Source of the DNA: Acetofilamentum sp.
GTDB lineage: Bacteria; Bacteroidota; Bacteroidia; Bacteroidales; JAFGUD01
NCBI GenBank assembly: GCA_020722645.1
Contig: DYKL01000031.1
Location: forward strand, 1 to 17,052
Length of the DNA: 17,052 nucleotides
Direction: 5' to 3'
Of this stretch, positions 4,931 through 12,521 are shown in pieces; position 1 is the first letter of the stretch, and each line of letters starts with the position of its first letter. A program made the translations under genes and the position numbers. Below the pieces are notes generated by a model, which did no database searches, had not been told where the DNA came from, and saw only the letters and a list, made by a program, of their open reading frames with translations.

Positions 4931-7900
4931 TCAATCTGCTTTTTGTTGTACAAAATTCTGCGAAATCATTTTTTTTACAATTTCTACATCTAATCCTTTA
5001 TTTTTTGCATAAAATTCAAGCTGGTCTTTTTGTACTTTACCTACTGCAAAATATTTTGATTTTTCATGGGCAAATATTAAACCGCTTACTGATGAAACAG
5101 GCTTCATGGAATAAGTTTCAGTCAAAGAAATTCCTGTTTTTTGTTCAATATTCATAAAATCCCATGCAATTTGTTTTTCAGAATGGTCAGGTATTGAAGG
5201 ATAACCAAAAGCCGGTCTTATTCCCTGATATTTAACTTTGAAAAGTTCTTCTTTTGTCAGATTTTCGTTTTCGGCATACCCCCATAATTCTTTTCTGACA
5301 AACTCGTGTAAATGTTCTGCAAAAGCTTCTGCAAATCTGTCTGCAAGTATTTTCAGCATTATTGAGCTGTATTCGTCATTATTTTGTTCAAATTCTTTGA
5401 TTTTTTTGTCAATTCTAAAACCTGTACCAACTGCAAAAATGCCAAGATAATCTTTAATTCTCGTGCTTTTATCGGCTATAAAATCGCTTAAACAAAGGTT
5501 AAAATTTTCCAGTTTTTCCTGCTGACGTAAAAAATGAAATGTCGCAAAATCATTGTTTTGTTCATCATAGACCGAAATACAATTATTGTTAGAATTTGCA
5601 GGATAAATTCCTACAATTCCGTTTGCAGTAAACCATTTTTCTGAAATTATTTTTTCTAACATTTTTTTTGCATCATCAAACAGTTTTGTCGCTTCTACTC
5701 CTTTTATCTCATCTGTTAAAATTTTAGGATAAGTCCCTTTAAATTCCCATGCAGTAAAAAAGAATGTCCAATCAATGAATGGAACTAATTTTTCCAAAGG
5801 ATAATCAAAAAATATTTTTTCACCGATAAAATTCGGTTTTTTAATATTTTGAAAATCTAATAAAATTTTATTACTTTGTGCTTCTTCAAATTTCAGATAC
5901 TCTTTTGGTTTTCTGTTGTTATATGTGTCTCTGATTTTTGCGTATTTTGTTCTTATTTCGGAATAAAATACATCTCTGTTAGAAATAATTTTTTTGCTGA
6001 TTTGCACACTTTGCGAAGCATCTTTCACATAAACAACCGGAGCATTGTAAACCGGAGTAATTTTAAGTGCCGTATGAAGTTCAGATGTAGTTGCACCGCC
6101 TATCAACAAAGGAATTTTCAGATTGCGTTTTTTCATCTCTGCTGCAACTTTTATCATTTCATCAAGCGAGGGGGTAATAAGTCCGCTAAGTCCAACAATA
6201 TCAACATTTTCAACTATTGCAGTTTCAATTATTTTTTCTAATGGTGTCATAACACCTAAATCAATGATTTCAAAATTATTACAGGAAAGAACGACTTTCA
6301 CAATGTTTTTTCCAATGTCGTGAACATCGCCTTTTACGGTAGCAAGCAATATTTTACCTGCTTTTGTTGCGGATCCTGCTTTATTTTCGGCTTCAATGTA
6401 TGGTTCAAGAATTGCAACAGCTTTTTTCATAACCCTTGCAGTTTTAACAACCTGCGGCAGAAACATTTTTCCTTCGCCGAATAATTCTCCAACCTTATCC
6501 ATAGCCTTCATCAAAGGCTTTTCGATTATCTGTAATGCTGATGAATACTTGGTTCTTGCTTCTTGTATGTCTTCTTCAATAAATTCGGGAATTCCTTTAA
6601 TCAGTGAATATTCAAGTCTTTCGTCTATTGATTTAAGTTTCCGGTCAATTTGTTTAGAGTCTTCTGTTTCTTCATTTTTATGTACATTTGCATATTCAAT
6701 AAGTTTTTCGGTAGCACCGGCAGAACGATTAAGTACAACATCTTCCGTAAGTTTCAGTAAATCAGCAGGAATATCATCATAAATCTGCAACATTTCAGGA
6801 TTGACAATCCCCATATCCAATCCGGCTTTTATGGCATGATACAGAAAAACCGAGTGCATTGCTTCGCGGATTGTATTATTCCCTCTGAATGAAAACGATA
6901 AATTACTCACTCCACCGCTTGTTTTTGCAAAAGGCAAATGTTTTTTAATCCATTTTACTGCTTCAATAAAATCAATTGCATAATTGTTGTGTTCGTCAAT
7001 TCCTGTGGCAATTGTAAGGATATTCATATCAAAAATTATATCTTCGGGCGGATAATTTACTTTTTCTGTAAGAATTTTATATGAACGTTCTGCAATTTTT
7101 ATTTTTCGCTGATAATCAGTAGCTTGTCCTTTTTCGTCAAAAGCCATAACAACAACAGCAGCTCCGAATTTTTTAATTTCTTTTGCTGTCTTTATAAAAT
7201 ATTCTTCGCCTTCTTTAAGGCTGATAGAATTTACAATAGCCTTACCCTGAATGTTTTTTAATCCGGCAAAAATCACACTTTTTTTGGAACTGTCAATCAT
7301 AACCGGAACTCTTGCAATATCAGGGTCAGACTGCAAAAGATTGAGAAACGTAACCATTTCTTTTTCAGCATCAAGCATAGCATCATCCATACAAATATCA
7401 ATTACCTGAGCACCGCTTTCGACTTGTTTTCTGGCAATTTCGAGAGCTTCGTCATATTTTTTTTCTGCAATAAGTCGTGCAAATTTTTTAGAACCTGCTA
7501 CATTTGTCCTTTCGCCAATATTTATGAAGTTTTTTTCGGGAGTTATCTCTAATGTTTCAAGACCGGTTATTGTTGTTTTTGGCTCAAAATGTACAATTTT
7601 TCTGGGTTTTGCACTTTTTGCCAAATCTGATATTTTTTTAATATGTTCAGGTGTTGTTCCACAGCAACCTCCAACAATATTTACAAGATTTTGAGCAGTA
7701 AAATTTTTAATTTCCAAAACCATTTTTTCGGGTGTCTGCTCATATTGTCCAAGTTCGTTCGGCATACCTGCATTAGGATAAGCACTTATCGGTAAATTTG
7801 TTTTTTTAGACATTTCGGTCAGATACGGCAACATTTCCTTTGCACCAAGCGAACAATTCAATCCTATTGTAAGTAAATCGACATTCGATAATGTTTTTAC

Positions 7901-8575
7901 AAAAGCATCGGTTGTTTGACCGGATAAAATTCTTCCGCTTTTGTCAATAGTTCCGGAAATCATTATCGGGATTCTGATGTTGCGTTTTTCGGCTTCTGTC
8001 TGAATTGCGTACAAAACGGCTTTTGCCATAAGAGTGTCAAAAATAGTTTCAACAAGCAGAATATCAGCACCGCCGTCTAATAATCCCTGAATTTGAGGCA
8101 AATAAGCATCAACCACAAAATCAAAAGTAACAGCTCTGTATCCGGGATTTTCCACATCAGGCGACATAGAAAGCATTTTATTGGAGGGACCAATAGAACC
8201 TGCAACGAATTTAATTTCCGAAAACTCATCTGTAACTTTTCTTGCGAGCTTTGCGGCTTCGAAATTCAGTTCATATACAATTCCCGATAATTTATAATCT
8301 TGTTGTGAAATTTTATTTGCATTAAAAGTATTAGTTTCAATAATATCAGCACCAGCATCAATGTACTGCTGATGAATATCCATGATAATTTCAGGTTTTG
8401 TGATGCACAAAATATCGTTATTGCCTTTTAAATCGACAGTATGATTTTTAAAACGTTCGCCTCTGAAATCTTGTTCTGTTAAGTTATATTTTTGTATCAT
8501 AGTGCCCATAGCACCGTCGAGTACTAAAATACGTTTTTCAAGTTCTGAATATAGACTGGTAATTCTGTTTTGCAT
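4931..8575 (-). CDS. metH: Cobalamin-dependent methionine synthase MetH
   Basis: This 1214-residue enzyme transfers a methyl group from 5-methyltetrahydrofolate via methylcobalamin to homocysteine, making methionine and tetrahydrofolate. All four modules are present at near-E. coli length. The homocysteine-binding domain (about 1-325) has zinc ligands Cys241 (GLNCS) and Cys304/Cys305 (GGCCGTTP). The pterin-binding domain (about 348-610) has FINIGERTNVAGSKKF. The cobalamin cap and B12 domain (about 655-870) has DVHDIG, where His752 is the lower cobalt ligand. The SAM-dependent reactivation domain (about 910-1214) includes RPAFGYPSIPDHSEK. The single ATG lies directly after a SAM riboswitch. 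It is monocistronic as far as can be seen. Confidence 0.97.
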   Translation of the reverse strand: MQNRITSLYSELEKRILVLDGAMGTMIQKYNLTEQDFRGERFKNHTVDLKGNNDILCITKPEIIMDIHQQYIDAGADIIETNTFNANKISQQDYKLSGIVYELNFEAAKLARKVTDEFSEIKFVAGSIGPSNKMLSMSPDVENPGYRAVTFDFVVDAYLPQIQGLLDGGADILLVETIFDTLMAKAVLYAIQTEAEKRNIRIPIMISGTIDKSGRILSGQTTDAFVKTLSNVDLLTIGLNCSLGAKEMLPYLTEMSKKTNLPISAYPNAGMPNELGQYEQTPEKMVLEIKNFTAQNLVNIVGGCCGTTPEHIKKISDLAKSAKPRKIVHFEPKTTITGLETLEITPEKNFINIGERTNVAGSKKFARLIAEKKYDEALEIARKQVESGAQVIDICMDDAMLDAEKEMVTFLNLLQSDPDIARVPVMIDSSKKSVIFAGLKNIQGKAIVNSISLKEGEEYFIKTAKEIKKFGAAVVVMAFDEKGQATDYQRKIKIAERSYKILTEKVNYPPEDIIFDMNILTIATGIDEHNNYAIDFIEAVKWIKKHLPFAKTSGGVSNLSFSFRGNNTIREAMHSVFLYHAIKAGLDMGIVNPEMLQIYDDIPADLLKLTEDVVLNRSAGATEKLIEYANVHKNEETEDSKQIDRKLKSIDERLEYSLIKGIPEFIEEDIQEARTKYSSALQIIEKPLMKAMDKVGELFGEGKMFLPQVVKTARVMKKAVAILEPYIEAENKAGSATKAGKILLATVKGDVHDIGKNIVKVVLSCNNFEIIDLGVMTPLEKIIETAIVENVDIVGLSGLITPSLDEMIKVAAEMKKRNLKIPLLIGGATTSELHTALKITPVYNAPVVYVKDASQSVQISKKIISNRDVFYSEIRTKYAKIRDTYNNRKPKEYLKFEEAQSNKILLDFQNIKKPNFIGEKIFFDYPLEKLVPFIDWTFFFTAWEFKGTYPKILTDEIKGVEATKLFDDAKKMLEKIISEKWFTANGIVGIYPANSNNNCISVYDEQNNDFATFHFLRQQEKLENFNLCLSDFIADKSTRIKDYLGIFAVGTGFRIDKKIKEFEQNNDEYSSIMLKILADRFAEAFAEHLHEFVRKELWGYAENENLTKEELFKVKYQGIRPAFGYPSIPDHSEKQIAWDFMNIEQKTGISLTETYSMKPVSSVSGLIFAHEKSKYFAVGKVQKDQLEFYAKNKGLDVEIVKKMISQNFVQQKAD

Positions 8576-8592
8576 AAAAATATACAGTTAAA

Positions 8593-8692
8593 ATTATTAT
8601 TCCCAATATCGGGCAGGTTTTGGCACCTTCCTGAAAAATTCAGGGGTTGTCGGAGTTTCACGGAGCCTGTTCTCTCATCTCCTCTTAATAAT
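8593..8692 (-). promoter_or_regulatory. SAM-I (S-box) riboswitch in the metH leader
   Basis: Read on the minus strand, the leader holds the S-box hallmarks in order: AAGAGGAGATGAGAG, GAAACTCCGACAACC, AAGGTGCCAAAACCTG, then a short CCC-GATATT-GGG helix. A 7-bp P1 closes the domain (8686-8692 with 8593-8599, ATTATTA with TAATAAT). The RNA senses S-adenosylmethionine and lowers expression when it is abundant. Only 17 nt separate P1 from the metH ATG, and no terminator hairpin with a T-run fits there. Repression is therefore probably at translation start. Confidence 0.9.
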
Positions 8693-8705
8693 CACTCTTA
8701 GTAAC

Positions 8706-8794
8706 TGTTACGAAATAACTTGTTTATTTGATATTTTTGATAACTACATAGGCACATAGTTCACATAGATTATTAAATATGTTTTTTCGTAACA
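8706..8794. repeat. Inverted-repeat element upstream of the metH leader
   Basis: Perfect 10-bp arms TGTTACGAAA (8706-8715) and TTTCGTAACA (8785-8794) enclose AT-rich DNA. Inside are three spaced ACATAG words (from 8744: CTACATAGGCACATAGTTC, then ACATAGATT). No coding signal and no clear target duplication were found. It could be a foldback repeat or a hairpin around the metH promoter region. Confidence 0.5.
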
Positions 8795-8845
8795 ATCCCT
8801 TAGGCAAGAATGAATAATAATCGTGCAATTATAATTCAAATTTTT

Positions 8846-8853
8846 TATATTTG
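8846..8853 (+). promoter_or_regulatory. -7 promoter element of the secreted-protein gene
   Basis: TATATTTG is a perfect TAnnTTTG, 35 bp upstream of the ATG at 8889. There is no TTG at the expected -33 position, so only the -7 box is supported. Confidence 0.45.
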
Positions 8854-8888
8854 CAAAATGATTCATGTAAATTTTTAAATATAACATC

Positions 8889-9644
8889 ATGTGCAAAAAG
8901 GCTGTATTTTTTATATTTGTTTTTGTTCTAACTTTTCTATTAAACAGTAATTCACAAAGTTTCACTTTTGTAAAAGCATCAGAATTTGATAAAATTAATA
9001 ACTTAGTTGATACAATTTCCGGAATGATTCCAAAAATAATTTTAATTGAAGACGACCCGATTTTATTATATAACAAAGGTATTCCGGCTTCAGATGTAAA
9101 ACTTAAAACAGCAACAGTTGCTCGTTTACAAGGCTTTTCGTCAGAAAGTTATGATTTTGTTTACAAACAGGAAACATTCAACTTACCTTATCTGAAAATC
9201 AGATACGAAAACGCAAGTTATTGGATAAATGGAGTTTATCCTTTTGTATTTGATGATGCTCATCCTGACGCAAAATTTAAAATTGATGATAAATCATACA
9301 GTGTTTTTTCTGCCAGAAATATTAAATTTTTATCAGAAGATTTTTATGTCGGATTTGAACCTATTATTATAAAAGACAATTCAGAAAACAATTACAAATT
9401 ATTGATTTCAAACAGCTTTCCCGAAGTTTTACAAGGACATTCATACGGCTCTAAGTTTGCTTATCTGCAAAATGATATGGGCGTTGTTGAAAAAATAACC
9501 AGTGTAGATGTTGAAAATAACTTTGTCATTTTAAATATAACTGCAACTTATCAGGAGGGAGGAGCAACTTACATCATCTCATTTAAAATTGATGATAATG
9601 TTTTTATGGCAGAATATGGTAAAATTCAGCTAATTAGCGAGTAA
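8889..9644 (+). CDS. Unrecognised secreted protein, 251 residues
   Basis: I do not recognise a family. The N-terminus MCKKAVFFIFVFVLTFLLNS followed by NSQS is a clear signal peptide with likely cleavage near residue 22-24. There is no lipobox Cys, so the mature protein should be soluble in the periplasm or outside. The rest is rich in aromatic and beta-prone stretches (YLKIRYENASYWINGVYPF, YKLLISNSF, VILNITATY, YIISFKIDD). This suggests a beta-rich fold of about 228 residues with no internal repeats, metal motifs or catalytic triads I can identify. It stands alone between metH (divergent) and feoAB, with a terminator-like hairpin following at 9677-9702. Confidence 0.8.
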   Translation: MCKKAVFFIFVFVLTFLLNSNSQSFTFVKASEFDKINNLVDTISGMIPKIILIEDDPILLYNKGIPASDVKLKTATVARLQGFSSESYDFVYKQETFNLPYLKIRYENASYWINGVYPFVFDDAHPDAKFKIDDKSYSVFSARNIKFLSEDFYVGFEPIIIKDNSENNYKLLISNSFPEVLQGHSYGSKFAYLQNDMGVVEKITSVDVENNFVILNITATYQEGGATYIISFKIDDNVFMAEYGKIQLISE

Positions 9645-9676
9645 TGCATTGGTTTGATAATTAAACGGAAATATAC

Positions 9677-9702
9677 CTACAATTAGGTATTGTAGTTTTT
9701 TT
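9677..9702 (+). terminator. Intrinsic terminator after the secreted-protein gene
   Basis: Arms CTACAAT (9677-9683) and ATTGTAG (9689-9695) enclose TAGGT and are followed by seven Ts (9696-9702). It is short and AT-rich but has the right shape. It lies 33 bp past the stop at 9644 and overlaps the feoAB promoter. Confidence 0.55.
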
Positions 9703-9720
9703 GTACTTGCAATATTTTTG
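9690..9720 (+). promoter_or_regulatory. feoAB promoter
   Basis: TTG (9690-9692) is followed by 20 bp and TATTTTTG (9713-9720), a perfect TAnnTTTG. The box ends 24 bp before the chosen ATG (9745). A palindrome, ATACCTA and TAGGTAT around CAAT (9673-9690), touches the -33 TTG and is a plausible operator. Confidence 0.6.
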
Positions 9721-9744
9721 TCAGTACAAATAAGTCATAAAACA

Positions 9745-12249
9745 ATGCGTTTATCTGAACTAAAGGAAGGTGAAAAAGGTATAATAATAAAAGTACTCGG
9801 AAGGGGTGCTTTTCGCAAAAGGATAATTGAAATGGGTTTTGTAAGAGGTAAAGAAGTGAGCCTGACTAAATTTGCTCCGCTTAAAGACCCGATAGAATAC
9901 AATATTATGGATTATGAGGTTTCCCTGCGTAAAAGCGAGGCAAATCTTGTTGAAATATTATTGGTAGATAAACTCACAGAAAAAATAACCCTCCCTTCAA
10001 ACGGGACAATCATAATTGATGATAATTACTGGCGAAATAAAGCAATAGAAAAAGGTAAAAACATTAATGTCGCATTAGTAGGAAATCCCAATTGCGGAAA
10101 AACAACCCTTTTCAATTTTGCTGCCGGAACTGATGAGCACGTTGGCAATTATGGTGGTGTTACGGTTGATTCCAAGACCGGAAAATACAATCTGCAAGAT
10201 TTTAAATTCAACATTACCGATTTACCCGGAACTTATTCATTGAGTGCATACTCACCCGAAGAGCTTTTTGTCAGAAATCATATTATCGAAAAAACTCCCG
10301 ACGTTGTTGTCAATGTTGTTGATGCTTCAAATCTTGAACGCAATCTATATCTGACTTCGCAACTTATTGATATGGACATAAAAGTTGTCATTGCATTGAA
10401 TATGTACGATGAATTAGAGAAAAAAAATGCCAAATTAGATTTGAAAATGCTTTCTTTTCTGTTCGGAATACCTATTGTTCCGACAGTTGCAGCAAAAGGC
10501 AAAGGCATTGAAGATTTATTTAAAAAAGTTATTGAAGTTTACGAAGACAGAGCTGAATGCCAGAGACATATTCACATTAACTACGGAAAAGAAACAGAAA
10601 ATGCGATAAAAAGTATTCAAAAAAATATTAAAATACGCGAAAATCAATGGCTTACCGATAAAATATCGACAAGATTCGCAGCTATCAAATTATTGGAAAA
10701 AGACTCTCATATTAAAGATGTTATAGCAAAATGTAAAAATGCAAATGCAATAAAGAGAGAAATAGAAAAGCAAATAAATAAGCTCTCGAATCATCTCCGC
10801 GATGACACCGAAACTCTTATTACAGATGCCCGTTACGGTTTTATTGCTGGTGCATTGCACGAAACATACAGCGACGGAACAATTGACCGTTTTAAAACCA
10901 CAAAAGCAATTGATGTACTTATAACTCACAAAATATGGGGGTTTCCGGTCTTTTTTCTGTTTTTGTACCTGATGTTTGTCAGTACTTTCAAACTTGGCGA
11001 ATATCCAATGCTGTGGATTGACTGGATAGTCCAGAATACTGCATTGTTGTTACAGAATTTTATGCCCGAAGGAATGCTTAGGGATTTGTTGGTTGATGGA
11101 ATTGTTCAGGGTGTCGGCAGTGTTATAGTTTTTTTGCCGAATATCCTGATATTGTTTTTATTCATTTCTTTGATGGAAGACACAGGATATATGGCTCGTG
11201 TTGCTTTTATTATGGATAAACTGATGCATAAAATCGGTTTGCACGGAAAATCTTTTATTCCTTTGCTGATGGGATTTGGTTGCAATGTGCCGGCAATTAT
11301 GGCAACAAGAACTATTGAAAACAGAGGCGACAGATTATTGACAATGCTAATAAATCCTTTTATGTCTTGTAGTGCAAGATTGCCAATTTATTTGCTTATA
11401 GTTGGTACTGTTTTTCCGAAAAACGCAGGTTCTGTTTTGTTCGGCATTTATATAACCGGTATTATTGTTGCAATTTTGATTGCTATTTTATTCAAAAAGA
11501 CGATTTTTAGGTCAAAAGAAGCTCCGTTTGTTATGGAACTGCCTCCATACAGAATGCCTACTCTGAAAGTAATTCTTAAACACATGTGGCACAAAGGACG
11601 TTATTATCTGAAAAAGATGGGAGGTGTAATTCTTATTGCAAGTATAATAATCTGGGCATTAGGATATTTTCCGAGACACAAAGACATTGAAAATCAATAT
11701 GAACAAAAAATTACACTTATTGAACAAAAATATGAACAGGAAAGAAGCTTTTTGAATCAAAACGAAAAAACTTTTTACAAAGACAGCATTAATATTCAGA
11801 TTAGTTCAATAAGAAAACAGTTTAAAGCAGAACGTCAGGCTAAATCATTTATTGGATATCTTGGAAAATTCTTTGAACCCGTAATGAGACCATTAGGCTT
11901 TGATTGGAAGATGACAGTAGGTGTAATAAGCGGTATTACAGCAAAGGAAATTGTTGTCAGCACGCTTGGCGTTTTATATCAGTCTGAAAACGAAGAGAAT
12001 TTGTCCGAAACTCTTAAAAATGCAACTTATGAAACCGATAAAAAACAAGGTCAGAAGATTTTTACACCTATAACTGCTTTGTCTTTTTTGGTTTTTGTGC
12101 TGATATATTTTCCTTGCATAGCAACAATTGCAGCAGTGAGAAAAGAGAGCGGAAGCTGGAAATGGGCAATGTTTATGATGGGTTATACAACTGTATTGGC
12201 TTGGATAATTGCTTTTGCAGTTTATCAAATAGGTGATTTAATCGTTTAA
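9745..12249 (+). CDS. feoB: FeoA-FeoB fusion ferrous iron transporter
   Basis: This Fe(II) uptake permease of the inner membrane has 834 residues from the ATG at 9745; a TTG at 9718 lies inside the promoter. Residues 1-75 are a FeoA-type SH3-like domain (MRLSELKEGEKGIIIKVLGR, IIEMGFVRG). A linker leads to the FeoB G domain: G1 GNPNCGKTT (113-121), G3 DLPG (159-162), G4 NMYD (219-222). The helical GDI-like part and a multi-helix permease follow, with the Gate motifs GFGCNVPAI and NPFMSCSARLP. A charged loop around 'IENQYEQKITLIEQKYEQE' lies between late membrane segments. FeoA-FeoB fusion is common in Bacteroidetes. A small partner follows 12 bp later. Confidence 0.96.
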   Translation: MRLSELKEGEKGIIIKVLGRGAFRKRIIEMGFVRGKEVSLTKFAPLKDPIEYNIMDYEVSLRKSEANLVEILLVDKLTEKITLPSNGTIIIDDNYWRNKAIEKGKNINVALVGNPNCGKTTLFNFAAGTDEHVGNYGGVTVDSKTGKYNLQDFKFNITDLPGTYSLSAYSPEELFVRNHIIEKTPDVVVNVVDASNLERNLYLTSQLIDMDIKVVIALNMYDELEKKNAKLDLKMLSFLFGIPIVPTVAAKGKGIEDLFKKVIEVYEDRAECQRHIHINYGKETENAIKSIQKNIKIRENQWLTDKISTRFAAIKLLEKDSHIKDVIAKCKNANAIKREIEKQINKLSNHLRDDTETLITDARYGFIAGALHETYSDGTIDRFKTTKAIDVLITHKIWGFPVFFLFLYLMFVSTFKLGEYPMLWIDWIVQNTALLLQNFMPEGMLRDLLVDGIVQGVGSVIVFLPNILILFLFISLMEDTGYMARVAFIMDKLMHKIGLHGKSFIPLLMGFGCNVPAIMATRTIENRGDRLLTMLINPFMSCSARLPIYLLIVGTVFPKNAGSVLFGIYITGIIVAILIAILFKKTIFRSKEAPFVMELPPYRMPTLKVILKHMWHKGRYYLKKMGGVILIASIIIWALGYFPRHKDIENQYEQKITLIEQKYEQERSFLNQNEKTFYKDSINIQISSIRKQFKAERQAKSFIGYLGKFFEPVMRPLGFDWKMTVGVISGITAKEIVVSTLGVLYQSENEENLSETLKNATYETDKKQGQKIFTPITALSFLVFVLIYFPCIATIAAVRKESGSWKWAMFMMGYTTVLAWIIAFAVYQIGDLIV

Positions 12250-12261
12250 GAATTAAAATTT

Positions 12262-12459
12262 ATGATACAAGAAATAATTACATACGCTATTTTAATTTTA
12301 ACTTTTACGTATTTTTCTTATAAAGTAGTTGTGTTTTTTATAGACAACAGTAAAAAAGATAAAAATGGTTTTTGTTCTTCGTGTTCAAAATCAGGGTGCG
12401 AAGGCTGTCCTTTTGCAGGAAATACATTTTCGGTAAAATATTATAAAAAAACAAAATAG
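12262..12459 (+). CDS. FeoB-associated Cys-rich membrane protein
   Basis: This 65-residue protein starts 12 bp after feoAB on the same strand, so it is co-transcribed. One N-terminal membrane helix (IITYAILILTFTYFSYKVVV) is followed by a cysteine cluster CSSCSKSGCEGC (Cys38, 41, 46, 49). This is the layout of the FeoB_associated family (PF12669). It probably helps the transporter as an accessory or iron/redox-sensing subunit; its exact function is not settled. Confidence 0.85.
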   Translation: MIQEIITYAILILTFTYFSYKVVVFFIDNSKKDKNGFCSSCSKSGCEGCPFAGNTFSVKYYKKTK

Positions 12460-12521
12460 TTTTATTTAATTTAACCGCATGATTATGAGTTAAGCGTAAA
12501 ATTTACTTATGACTTATATTC

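Noticed and set aside
8744..9076. Minus-strand 110-codon open frame
   Set aside because: It overlaps the signal peptide and start of the convincing secreted-protein gene and the upstream repeat element; its translation looks like an AT-rich shadow.
9673..9690. DtxR/IdeR-type iron box upstream of feoAB
   Set aside because: The half-sites resemble TTAGGT but are arranged in the opposite orientation to the DtxR consensus; kept only as an unnamed palindrome.
12460..12521. Bidirectional terminator between the feo genes and dnaE
   Set aside because: Only 5-bp arms (TTAAC/GTTAA, GTAAA/TTTAC) without proper T-runs are present; not strong enough to call.
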